The translations under genes were made by a program, and so were the position numbers. A stretch of DNA of 6,837 nucleotides from JABCPO02 sp963513115. Its GTDB lineage: Bacteria; Bacillota; Clostridia; TANB77; CAG-508. Positions 1-6,643 of the stretch are shown here, piece by piece (the stretch's first letter is position 1; each line of letters opens with the position of its first letter). Where the stretch lies: positions 1 to 6,837 of the forward strand of contig CAUPPN010000056.1 in NCBI GenBank assembly GCA_963513115.1, written 5' to 3'. The notes under the pieces were generated by a model. That model saw only the letters and a list, made by a program, of their open reading frames with translations, did no database searches and had not been told where the DNA came from.

Positions 1-898
1 CTAATACTTGTCCTCTTTCGATTCCTTTCTTATCAATTCCTCTTAATAATAATCCTGCATTATCTCCAGCTTCAGCTTCGTCTAATTCTTTTCTGAACAT
101 TTCTATTCCAGTAACAACAGTTTTTGTTGCTCCTTCTTTCATTCCAACTATTTCTACTTCTTCTCCTAATTTAATCATTCCTTTTTCAACTCTACCTGTT
201 GCAACAGTTCCTCTTCCTGAGATTGAGAAAATGTCTTCAACTGGCATTAAGAATGGTAAATCAGTTGGTCTTTCTGGTGTTGGTATATAAGTGTCTACTG
301 CTTCCATTAATTCTTTCATTGGTGCATATACTGGATCCTCTGGATCAGTTGAAGTTGATTCTAGAACCTTAAGTGATGAACCTTTTATAATTGGTATTTC
401 ATCTCCTGGGAAATCATATTCGTTTAATAGGTCTCTAACGTCCATTTCTACTAATTCTAGTAATTCTGGGTCGTCAACCATATCAGTTTTATTTAAATAT
501 ACAACTATATATTTAACTCCAACTTGTCTTGCAAGTAAGATATGCTCTCTTGTTTGAGGCATTGGTCCGTCTGCTGCTGAAACAACTAATATTGCTCCAT
601 CCATTTGAGCTGCTCCTGTTATCATATTTTTAACATAGTCAGCGTGTCCTGGGCAGTCAACGTGTGCATAGTGTCTATTATCTGTTTCATATTCAACGTG
701 TGCACTATTAATTGTTATACCTCTAGCTTGTTCTTCTGGAGCACCGTCGATTTGATCATATGCTTCATAATGTGCTTGACCTTTTAAGCTTAAGTATTTT
801 GTAATAGCTGCTGTTGTTGTAGTTTTACCATGGTCAACGTGTCCGATTGTACCGATGTTAACGTGTGGTTTACTTCTATCAAATTTTTCTTTTGCCAT
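1..898 (-). CDS. tuf: Elongation factor Tu, C-terminus outside the window
   Basis: EF-Tu is the GTPase that delivers aminoacyl-tRNA to the ribosomal A site in the cytoplasm. The readable 299 codons begin MAKEKFDRSKPHVN and run open to the window edge; the family is usually about 395-400 residues, so roughly the last 100 (domain 3) are missing only because the window ends. The P-loop GHVDHGKT is at residues 19-26, followed by the switch region ARGITINSAHVEYE, DCPGH near residues 81-85, and the guanine-specificity motif NKTD (often NKCD or NKVD). Domain 2 follows with the typical GRGTVATGRVE stretch. The start is the ATG at 896-898, with AAAGGAA nine bases upstream. It is the last visible gene of rpsL-rpsG-fusA-tuf, 156 bases after fusA, and has a promoter-like sequence of its own in that gap. 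Identity is certain; a second tuf copy elsewhere cannot be excluded. Confidence 0.98.
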   Translation of the reverse strand, partial: MAKEKFDRSKPHVNIGTIGHVDHGKTTTTAAITKYLSLKGQAHYEAYDQIDGAPEEQARGITINSAHVEYETDNRHYAHVDCPGHADYVKNMITGAAQMDGAILVVSAADGPMPQTREHILLARQVGVKYIVVYLNKTDMVDDPELLELVEMDVRDLLNEYDFPGDEIPIIKGSSLKVLESTSTDPEDPVYAPMKELMEAVDTYIPTPERPTDLPFLMPVEDIFSISGRGTVATGRVEKGMIKLGEEVEIVGMKEGATKTVVTGIEMFRKELDEAEAGDNAGLLLRGIDKKGIERGQVL

Positions 899-934
899 TT
901 TTTTAAATTCCTTTCCTTTTTTTATTATAGCTTC

Positions 935-963
935 ATTCTATACTATTTTTTTGTATATTTCAA
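935..963 (-). promoter_or_regulatory. Likely internal promoter for tuf
   Basis: On the minus strand there is a -35 box TTGAAA (958-963), a 17-base spacer and a -10 box TAGAAT (935-940). Each box matches the sigma-A consensus at five of six positions. Transcription would start near base 928, giving a leader of about 30 bases that contains the tuf ribosome binding site (908-914). No hairpin terminator is visible between fusA and this site, so tuf could be transcribed both by read-through and from here. The surrounding gap is very AT-rich, which raises the chance of a fortuitous match. Confidence 0.6.
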
Positions 964-1054
964 GCTATTATAATATATTATTTTCATACTATTTCATCAT
1001 ATATTATTTTATTTTATTATATTTATTTTTATATTTTAACTATATTTTTTTATA

Positions 1055-3124
1055 TTAGTCTTCTTTTTTGATTTGTTCTAATATTGACTTTGGAACTTCT
1101 TCATAATGTGAAGGCTCCATAGAATATGTTCCTCTACCTTGAGTTTTAGAACGAAGTGCTGTAGCATAACCAAACATTTCTGATAGTGGTATAAATCCAC
1201 GTATAATTTGTGTTCCTTGTTTTGCTTCCATTCCTTCCATCTTTCCTCTTCTAGAGTTCATGTCTCCAATTACGTCTCCCATGTATTCTTCTGGTACAGT
1301 TATTTCAACTTTCATAATTGGTTCTAGTATTACTGGATTTGCTTTTTTAGCTCCATCTTTAAATGCCATAGATCCTGCAATCTTAAATGCCATTTCTGAT
1401 GAGTCTACATCGTGGTATGATCCATCAAATAATGTTGCCTTAAAGTCTATTAATGGATATCCTCCAAGTACTCCAGATTCTGCAGCTTCCCTAACTCCTT
1501 CTTCAACTGGTTTAATATATTCTTTAGGTATAGCTCCTCCTACTATCTTGCTTTCGAATTTAATTCCTTCACCTGGTTCTAATGGTTCTAATTTTAACCA
1601 TACGTGACCATATTGTCCTCTACCACCAGATTGTCTAATGAATTTACCTTCAACATCAACTTCTTTTCTGATTGTTTCTTTGTATGCAACTTGTGGTTTA
1701 CCTACATTACATTCAACTTTAAACTCTCTTTGAAGTCTACTTACTATAACTTCAAGGTGAACTTCACCCATTCCAGCTATAATAGTTTGTCCTGTTTCTT
1801 GATTTGTATATGTTTTAAATGTTGGATCTTCTTCTGCAAGTTTTGCAAGTGCAATTCCTAATTTTTCTTGTGCGTCTTTATCTTTTGGTTCTATTGCAAC
1901 GTCAATAACTGGCTCTGGGAATTCCATATTTTCAAGTATAACTGGTGCTTTTTCATCACATAATGTGTCACCTGTTCCTACATCTTTAAATCCTATTCCT
2001 GCTACTATATCTCCTGCTCTAACTTCATCTAATTCATTTCTTTTATTAGCGTGCATTTGTAGAATTCTTCCAACTCTTTCTCTCTTGTTCTTAGTTGCAT
2101 TTAATACATATGATCCTGAATCTAATATTCCTGAATATACTCTAAAGAAGCATAATCTTCCTACAAATGGATCTGTAGCTATTTTAAATGCAAGTGCAGA
2201 AAATGGTTCATCATCAGATGCTTTTCTTTCTACTTCATTTCCATCTAAATCTACACCTTTAACTGGTGGTATATCTATTGGTGATGGTAACAAATCTACT
2301 ATATAATCCATTAATGGTTGAACACCTTTATTCTTATATGAAGTTCCACATGTAACAGGAGTTATCTTATTTGCTATTGTTCCTTTTCTTAATGCTTTAA
2401 TAATTTCTTCATTAGTTGGTTCTTCACCATCTAAATATTTCATCATTAATTCATCATCAAATTCTGAAACTGCTTCAATTAGCATTGATCTATATTCTTC
2501 TGCTTTTTCTTTTAAATCTGCTGGTATTTCTTGTACTTCAATTTGTTTACCTTCATCATCTTTGTATATTTCTGCTTCCATTTTAATAAGGTCAATAATT
2601 CCTACGAAACTATCTTCAGCTCCTATTGGAAGTTGTATTGCTACTGGATTACATGAAAGTCTATTTTCTAATTGTTCTAGACAATTATAAAAATCTGCTC
2701 CTACTATGTCCATCTTATTTACATATATCATTCTTGGTACATGATATTTGTCTGCTTGTCTCCAAACTGTTTCAGATTGTGGTTGTACAGCGTCTTTTGC
2801 AGATAATACTGTAACTGCACCGTCTAATACTCTTAAAGATCTTTCAACTTCTACTGTAAAGTCAACGTGTCCTGGTGTGTCGATTATATTAATCTTATGT
2901 CCTTTCCACATTGCAGTTGTTGCAGCAGATGTAATAGTTATTCCTCTTTCTTTTTCGTCATCCATCCAGTCCATTTGTGATTCACCAGTATGAGTTTCAC
3001 CTATTTTATGTATTTTACCTGAATAGAATAATATTCTTTCTGTAGTTGTTGTCTTACCGGCATCGATATGGGCCATAATACCTATATTACGTATTTTATT
3101 TAATGGAATCTCTCTTTTTCCCAT
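1055..3124 (-). CDS. fusA: Elongation factor G (translocase GTPase)
   Basis: EF-G is the cytoplasmic GTPase that moves tRNAs and mRNA through the ribosome after peptide bond formation and, with the recycling factor, helps split ribosomes. The 689-residue product has the normal family length. Domain I carries the P-loop AHIDAGKTT (residues 18-26), switch I segment DEKERGITITSAATT, DTPGH (82-86) and NKMD (136-139). Domain II follows around residues 290-400. The late region contains the domain IV block RQSGGRGQYGHVWL and YHDVDSSEMAFK, and the domain V block GDVIGDMNSRRGKMEGME, so all domains are present. The stretch VLSAKDAVQPQSE has Asp-Ala where many EF-Gs have Gly-Gly, a mild variation. The ATG at 3122-3124 is preceded by AAAGGAA. 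It lies 31 bases after rpsG and is surely cotranscribed with it. There is no sign of a frameshift or truncation. Confidence 0.99.
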   Translation of the reverse strand: MGKREIPLNKIRNIGIMAHIDAGKTTTTERILFYSGKIHKIGETHTGESQMDWMDDEKERGITITSAATTAMWKGHKINIIDTPGHVDFTVEVERSLRVLDGAVTVLSAKDAVQPQSETVWRQADKYHVPRMIYVNKMDIVGADFYNCLEQLENRLSCNPVAIQLPIGAEDSFVGIIDLIKMEAEIYKDDEGKQIEVQEIPADLKEKAEEYRSMLIEAVSEFDDELMMKYLDGEEPTNEEIIKALRKGTIANKITPVTCGTSYKNKGVQPLMDYIVDLLPSPIDIPPVKGVDLDGNEVERKASDDEPFSALAFKIATDPFVGRLCFFRVYSGILDSGSYVLNATKNKRERVGRILQMHANKRNELDEVRAGDIVAGIGFKDVGTGDTLCDEKAPVILENMEFPEPVIDVAIEPKDKDAQEKLGIALAKLAEEDPTFKTYTNQETGQTIIAGMGEVHLEVIVSRLQREFKVECNVGKPQVAYKETIRKEVDVEGKFIRQSGGRGQYGHVWLKLEPLEPGEGIKFESKIVGGAIPKEYIKPVEEGVREAAESGVLGGYPLIDFKATLFDGSYHDVDSSEMAFKIAGSMAFKDGAKKANPVILEPIMKVEITVPEEYMGDVIGDMNSRRGKMEGMEAKQGTQIIRGFIPLSEMFGYATALRSKTQGRGTYSMEPSHYEEVPKSILEQIKKED

Positions 3125-3155
3125 AATTTTTCCTTTCTATATAATAATCTTCATA

Positions 3156-3626
3156 TTAATATCTATAATGTGCGAAAGCTTTATTAGCTTCAGCCATCTT
3201 ATGAACATCTTCTTTTTTTCTATATGCTCCACCATTTTGGTTTAAAGCATCTAATATTTCTCCAGCTAATCTTTGAGCCATAGTTTTTTCATGTCTATTT
3301 CTAGCATATGATACTAACCATCTTAATCCTAATGTTTGTCTTCTTTCTGGTCTAATTTCAAGTGGTACTTGGTAAGTTGCTCCACCTACTCTTCTAGCTT
3401 TAACTTCTAGAACTGGTTTAATATTTTCTAAAGCTTCTTCAAATACTTCTAATGGTTTTCTACTTGTCTTTTCTTCTACTATATCAAAAGCATCATATAC
3501 TATTGATTGAGCAAGAGTCTTTTTACCATCTAGCATTATATTGTTTACTAGTTTAGTAACTAATATACTATTGTATTTTGGATCAGCTAAAACATTTCTT
3601 TTTGCTATATGTCCTTTTCTTGGCAT
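3156..3626 (-). CDS. rpsG: 30S ribosomal protein S7
   Basis: S7 is a primary assembly protein of the small subunit. It binds the 3' major domain of 16S rRNA, nucleates the head and lines the E site. The 156-residue product has the standard bacterial length. It starts MPRKGHIAKR and contains the conserved ARRVGGATYQVPLEIRPERR stretch and the C-terminal MAEANKAFAHYRY. The start ATG (3624-3626) has a near-perfect Shine-Dalgarno sequence AAAGGAGGG (3635-3643), eight bases away. In Escherichia coli S7 is the translational repressor of this operon, binding the mRNA between the S12 and S7 genes. Here that spacer is 140 bases long and structured (see 3654-3733), which suggests, but does not prove, similar control. 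fusA follows after 31 bases. Confidence 0.99.
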   Translation of the reverse strand: MPRKGHIAKRNVLADPKYNSILVTKLVNNIMLDGKKTLAQSIVYDAFDIVEEKTSRKPLEVFEEALENIKPVLEVKARRVGGATYQVPLEIRPERRQTLGLRWLVSYARNRHEKTMAQRLAGEILDALNQNGGAYRKKEDVHKMAEANKAFAHYRY

Positions 3627-3653
3627 GTTTTCTTCCCTCCTTTTTAAAAGTGA

Positions 3654-3733
3654 TTAAGATATAATTTATCTTAAAAGGTACTCTAAAATATAATTTTTTA
3701 GTTTCATGCACTTACAAATTATGCATTTACTAA
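3654..3733 (-). promoter_or_regulatory. Structured rpsL-rpsG spacer, candidate S7 control element
   Basis: Within the 140-base gap between the S12 and S7 genes, three inverted repeats can be read in the mRNA sense. The first (3698-3733) pairs TTAGT with ACTAA and, inside it, ATGCA with TGCAT, across small internal loops and an 11-base apical loop. The second (3683-3701) pairs CTAAAA with TTTTAG around seven bases. The third (3654-3674) pairs TTAAGATA perfectly with TATCTTAA around five bases and ends about ten bases before the rpsG Shine-Dalgarno sequence. The first and second share bases 3698-3701, so they cannot form together. The position matches that of the E. coli S7 repressor site, but similarity to that site was not established. 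The stems are AT-rich and individually weak. Confidence 0.45.
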
Positions 3734-3766
3734 TTAAATATTTTTATAGTACGTTAATTTATAGAT

Positions 3767-4177
3767 CTATTTAGGTCTTTTTGCACCATATTTTGATCTA
3801 CCTTGTTTTCTATCTGCAACACCCGCAGTATCTTGTGTACCACGTACGATATGATATCTAACTCCTGGTAAGTCTTTTACTCTTCCACCTCTTATTGTAA
3901 CAACACTGTGTTCTTGAAGGTTATGTCCTTCTCCAGGTATGTATGCAGTTACTTCATAACCGTTAGATAATCTAACTCTTGCTACTTTTCTTAATGCTGA
4001 GTTTGGTTTCTTAGGTGTAACAGTTTTAACAACAGTACATACACCTCTTTTTTGTGGTGAACGTGAATTTGTGTGCACGTTTTTCTTTGAATCAAACCCT
4101 TTTTGTAGAGCAGGAGTTTTAGATTTAGCTTTTGAGCTTTTTCTTCCTTTTCTAACTAATTGGTTAATTGTTGGCAT
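3767..4177 (-). CDS. rpsL: 30S ribosomal protein S12
   Basis: S12 sits at the decoding centre of the small subunit and controls the accuracy of codon-anticodon pairing. The 136-residue product starts MPTINQLVRKGRK and ends RSKYGAKRPK. It contains the core TPKKPNSALRK (residues 54-64) and GGRVKDLPGVRYH (97-109). Lysines corresponding to the E. coli positions where streptomycin-resistance changes arise (here about 57 and 101) are both still lysine, i.e. the wild-type state. Compared with the E. coli protein there is an extra segment of about 13 residues before QKRGVCT, as is common in Gram-positive S12. The ATG at 4175-4177 has AAAGGAG (4185-4191) seven bases upstream. This is the first gene of the operon, preceded by a leader of about 67 bases and a clear promoter. 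The stop is TAG, whereas the other complete genes here end in TAA. Confidence 0.99.
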   Translation of the reverse strand: MPTINQLVRKGRKSSKAKSKTPALQKGFDSKKNVHTNSRSPQKRGVCTVVKTVTPKKPNSALRKVARVRLSNGYEVTAYIPGEGHNLQEHSVVTIRGGRVKDLPGVRYHIVRGTQDTAGVADRKQGRSKYGAKRPK

Positions 4178-4197
4178 AATTTGTCTCCTTTCTTTAC

Positions 4198-4222
4198 GTA
4201 TTTATGTTTAAGCATAAAATAC
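4198..4222 (-). promoter_or_regulatory. Hairpin in the rpsL leader
   Basis: GTATTTATG (4198-4206) can pair with CATAAAATAC (4213-4222) around a six-base loop, with one bulged base. It lies between the predicted transcription start and the rpsL ribosome binding site (4185-4191), so it would form in the mRNA leader about seven bases ahead of the Shine-Dalgarno sequence. No poly-T tract follows, so it is not a terminator. It may protect the 5' end or tune translation; the stem is AT-rich and its function is a guess. Confidence 0.3.
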
Positions 4223-4251
4223 ATATAATTTTATAGCTTTTAACGTATATA

Positions 4252-4280
4252 ATAATAACATGTTTTTTAATTATTGTAAA
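4252..4280 (-). promoter_or_regulatory. Promoter of the rpsL-rpsG-fusA-tuf operon
   Basis: On the minus strand there is a -35 box TTTACA (4275-4280), a 17-base spacer and a -10 box TATTAT (4252-4257). The -10 box is preceded by TGT, giving an extended TGn element. Both boxes match the sigma-A consensus at five of six positions with ideal spacing. The expected start is near base 4245, giving a leader of about 67 bases. This promoter lies directly ahead of rpsL, so the operon is transcribed on its own and not as a tail of the rpoBC genes. The remaining intergenic bases toward the divergent gene (4281-4434) are AT-rich; I found no convincing promoter for that gene there. Confidence 0.75.
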
Positions 4281-4434
4281 GAATATTAATTATTATTTTC
4301 ATATGTATTGTAATTTGAATCTTTTTCTATCCTTACATTTACTTATCGCAATATTTTAATTTTCATTATATATTAATTATATTATATATGTTATTATCTA
4401 ATAGTCAAAATAAATTATTATATTAGGAGAATAT

Positions 4435-5241
4435 ATGTTAAAAAAATCTATTAAAAATATATTTAAAAATATATTAGCTATAATATCATCACCTTTTACA
4501 TATTTGTATATGAAAATTGGTTCAAATAAAAAATACTATATAAATGAAAAAAATTTAAAAATTCCAATTTTTGTATATCATAATATTGTAGAAAATGATA
4601 ATGAAGTAATCTTTGATTATATGCAAACAACTATTAAAACATTTAAAAAGCAAATGCTCGGCCTTAAAAAGTTTGGATATCATTTTATAGACTATAATGA
4701 TCTAATAGAATACAAAAAAGGCAAAAAGAAATTATATAAAAATTCTGCTCTTGTAACTTTTGATGATGGTTACAATAATATATATACTAAAGTATTTCCT
4801 TTTATTCAAAAAGAAAATATACCAATTGCATCATATATAATAATAAATAATATGGAAGATGAAAATGTACTTACTTGGGAAAATACAAAAATATTAGATA
4901 ACTCTGGATTAGTTACAATTGCGTCACATAGTATGGACCATGCAGATTTCTCTAAATTAAATACAGAAGAAGCAATTAAAAATATAGAAAAATCATATGA
5001 TATAATTGAAAAATACTTAGGCAAAAAAGATGTTAAAATTTTCACATACCCATGTGGATTATATAAAGAAGAAACCTTAAAAAAGCTTTCTGAAAAAGGA
5101 TATATACAAAACCTTACAGATAACAAAATAAATAAAAGTAATACTTTAAACTTAAATGCACTTAGTAGATGTTATCCTTTAAGTGATAGCACTTCTTTAA
5201 TTATACTTAAGATTATATATAGGTCTATTAGGTATAAGTAA
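4435..5241 (+). CDS. Polysaccharide deacetylase-family protein (CE4 / NodB fold)
   Basis: This is probably a metal-dependent deacetylase that removes acetyl groups from N-acetylglucosamine residues of a cell-surface glycan; the substrate (peptidoglycan or an exopolysaccharide) cannot be read from the sequence. The 268 residues hold the CE4 landmarks in order: YHNI (48-51), motif 1 TFDDGY (108-113) with the catalytic-base and metal-binding aspartates, LTWEN (146-150), motif 2 SHSMDH (164-169) with metal-ligand histidines H165 and H169, and motif 3 FTYPCGLY (203-210). The YH and LTWE elements resemble the PgaB/IcaB-type branch. A hydrophobic stretch at residues 10-27 after a lysine-rich start suggests a signal anchor or uncleaved export signal, though it is short. 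The ATG follows AGGAG (4425-4429) by five bases. It is transcribed alone, divergent from the ribosomal operon, and ends about 75 bases before a strong hairpin terminator. Codon use is more A/T-rich than in the operon. Confidence 0.88.
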   Translation: MLKKSIKNIFKNILAIISSPFTYLYMKIGSNKKYYINEKNLKIPIFVYHNIVENDNEVIFDYMQTTIKTFKKQMLGLKKFGYHFIDYNDLIEYKKGKKKLYKNSALVTFDDGYNNIYTKVFPFIQKENIPIASYIIINNMEDENVLTWENTKILDNSGLVTIASHSMDHADFSKLNTEEAIKNIEKSYDIIEKYLGKKDVKIFTYPCGLYKEETLKKLSEKGYIQNLTDNKINKSNTLNLNALSRCYPLSDSTSLIILKIIYRSIRYK

Positions 5242-5314
5242 ATAATAACTAAAATAAAATTTACAATTATAAAAATAAAAGAAAAAATATAAATAAAAGA
5301 AGATAAAAATAAAG

Positions 5315-5341
5315 AAAAGTAGACATTTAGTCTACTTTTTT
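5315..5341. terminator. Bidirectional intrinsic terminator
   Basis: A perfect ten-base stem, AAAAGTAGAC (5315-5324) with GTCTACTTTT (5330-5339), encloses the loop ATTTA. On the plus strand it ends in a run of six T, terminating the deacetylase gene 75 bases after its stop. On the minus strand the stem is followed by T-rich sequence and lies exactly at the stop codon of the fhs relic, so it would also have ended that gene. It is the cleanest terminator in the window. Confidence 0.85.
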
Positions 5342-5650
5342 AAAATAATCCTTTTATTTCTCCATTTCCATCTAATGTAATATTTAGATATTTGGTTTTT
5401 CTGCTAATCCAGGCATTGTAAGTATTTTAGAAGTATATACTACAATAAATTCTGATCCAGCTTTTCACCCACATTAATTTTAAAATCTATTGGTCTTCCT
5501 AATAGTTTAGGATTATCAGATAAAGACATTGTCGTTTTTACAATACATATAGGATATTTTTCATAATCACTTTTTTCTAGTTCCTTAATTTTTCTTCTGA
5601 TTTTTTTGAATATATGACACCATTTCCTCCATAAAGCATTTTATTTCCTT
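5340..5650 (-). pseudogene. fhs: Decayed 3' fragment of formate-tetrahydrofolate ligase
   Basis: Intact Fhs uses ATP to join formate to tetrahydrofolate, feeding one-carbon units into purine and formyl-methionine synthesis; intact enzymes are about 555 residues. Here only the last 85-95 residues can be recognised, in four pieces. YGGNGVIYSKKSEEK is read at 5589-5633. A piece from IKELEKSDYEKYP through MSLSDNPKLLGRP to FKINVGE lies at 5464-5589, one frame over. AGSEFIVVYTSKILTMPGL and its continuation lie at 5390-5461, in a further frame, with about four expected residues lost at the junction. NITLDGNGEIKGLF and the stop lie at 5340-5384, shifted again. The signatures SLSDNPKLLGRP, FIVVYT, TMPGL and the C-terminal GLF are those of Fhs. 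A possible Lys-Glu-Ile remnant at 5642-5650 precedes the first piece. There is no start and no N-terminal domain, and every frame is interrupted, so no functional product is expected. The upstream part seems to have been removed, and an unrelated gene now ends 13 bases away. Confidence 0.88.
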
Positions 5651-5662
5651 ATACTTCTTATT

Positions 5663-6559
5663 TTATCTTTTCTTTTCACTATCTATAATATTATATATTA
5701 ACTCAAATTTAGTTGTTTTTACTTGTTTATTAATTTCATTAATAATATCAGATAATTTCATATTTTCAAATTCACTTACATATGCTGATATTTGTTTTAA
5801 ACTTTTAACATCATCTTTTTCATAGTCCGAATTATTTACAACCACATTACTATATTTTTCGCTATTGCTTATCCTCTCTTTTTCTTTTTCAAATAATTTA
5901 GAATTAGTAGTTTTAAATATATAACTTGTATATACACAATTATTATCTTTATCTAGATATATCTTATATGTTTCTTCTACTATTCCATCATAGCTTTCAT
6001 CTTTAATTTCTAATGCATCTATGTTATTCTTTTTGCTTTCTGCTATCTGATTTCTTATTTCCTCTTTTTTTATTTTTTCATTTTCTACGCCTTTTTCAAT
6101 TTTCTCAACTCTTTTTTCATCAACATTAATTCTCTTATCATCTTTTTTTCCAATGCTTGCATTTAGAGTTGCAATATTACTATATGTATTAATAAGTTCT
6201 TTTTCTAATATATATTCATCGGCAGTTATCTTTCTTTTAGCTTCTAATTCTTTTTCTATTACTTGATCTGTTGTTTCTTTTTGAACAATATTTTTTAAAT
6301 CATTTTTTGCTATACTCTTCATAATTAAAAAATAACTTAATACTGTTAATATAAGCATTACTAATATAGTTAGCAGAAACAATTTTTTCTCATTTTTTCT
6401 AGCTCTATTTATATTTTTTACTATTTCTTCGGTTTTTATTTCTTTTATTTTTTTATTATATTTTTCTTTTTTTACAACAAAGTCATAATCAATAAATCTT
6501 TTCTTTCCATTATTTGTTTTATTATTGTTTTTCTTTTTTCTATTTATATTATTTGGCAT
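5663..6559 (-). CDS. Lys/Asn-rich single-pass membrane protein, unknown function
   Basis: I do not recognise this 298-residue protein. Residues 1-59 are very rich in Lys and Asn and should stay in the cytoplasm. Residues 60-80 (LFLLTILVMLILTVLSYFLIM) form one strong transmembrane helix, and by the positive-inside rule the remaining 218 residues face outward. The outer part has a charged, probably coiled-coil section (about 85-175) rich in Glu, Lys and Ile, then a more mixed region (about 187-290, around EETYKIYLDKDNN and VYTSYIFKTTNS) that could be a small folded domain with a single cysteine (208). The architecture recalls divisome or envelope proteins such as the FtsL/DivIC type, but it is too long and shows no specific motif, so this is only analogy. 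The ATG has AGGAG (6565-6569) five bases upstream. An A/T-biased TATAAT at 6587-6592 could be a -10 box, without a convincing -35. It ends right beside the fhs relic. Confidence 0.8.
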   Translation of the reverse strand: MPNNINRKKKNNNKTNNGKKRFIDYDFVVKKEKYNKKIKEIKTEEIVKNINRARKNEKKLFLLTILVMLILTVLSYFLIMKSIAKNDLKNIVQKETTDQVIEKELEAKRKITADEYILEKELINTYSNIATLNASIGKKDDKRINVDEKRVEKIEKGVENEKIKKEEIRNQIAESKKNNIDALEIKDESYDGIVEETYKIYLDKDNNCVYTSYIFKTTNSKLFEKEKERISNSEKYSNVVVNNSDYEKDDVKSLKQISAYVSEFENMKLSDIINEINKQVKTTKFELIYNIIDSEKKR

Positions 6560-6608
6560 TTTTTCTCCTAATTAATATATTAAAATATTATATATATTAT
6601 ATATTAAA

Positions 6609-6632
6609 AAAAGTAAGATGTATCTTACTTTT
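6609..6632 (-). terminator. Intrinsic terminator between two minus-strand genes
   Basis: AAAAGTAAGA (6609-6618) pairs perfectly with TCTTACTTTT (6623-6632) around a four-base loop. Read on the minus strand the hairpin runs straight into seven T, so it should end transcription of the partial gene at 6691-6837, 59 bases after its stop. It also lies about 50 bases ahead of the next gene, implying that gene has its own promoter. The arms share the AAAAGTA...TACTTTT ends of the hairpin at 5315-5341, though the cores differ. Confidence 0.75.
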
Positions 6633-6643
6633 ACTTTGTTTTA

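Noticed and set aside
899..1054. Terminator between fusA and tuf.
   Set aside because: The gap is AT-rich but I found no GC-containing stem followed by a T run on the minus strand.
291..1058. Plus-strand open frames opposite tuf and in the tuf-fusA gap.
   Set aside because: The first two are mirror frames of tuf; the third starts within tuf and runs into AT-rich spacer, giving a Phe/Tyr/Leu low-complexity product with no credible start signal.
1260..2993. Several plus-strand open frames of 60-115 codons lying opposite fusA.
   Set aside because: They are mirror frames of a certain fusA gene, caused by its biased codons; their products are Ser/Thr/Ile-rich, lack ribosome binding sites and resemble nothing known.
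1055..4177. Use of a variant genetic code (TGA as tryptophan), considered because of the extreme AT content.
   Set aside because: Tryptophans in EF-G such as those in MDWMDD use TGG, and all conserved genes have full family length without in-frame TGA.
4281..4434. Promoter for the deacetylase gene, for example TATATT boxes near 4376-4383.
   Set aside because: Many TATAAT-like strings occur by chance here and none has a good -35 box at the right distance.
4806..5126. Minus-strand frame of 106 codons opposite the deacetylase gene.
   Set aside because: It lies fully inside a gene with conserved catalytic motifs, has no ribosome binding site and no recognisable features.
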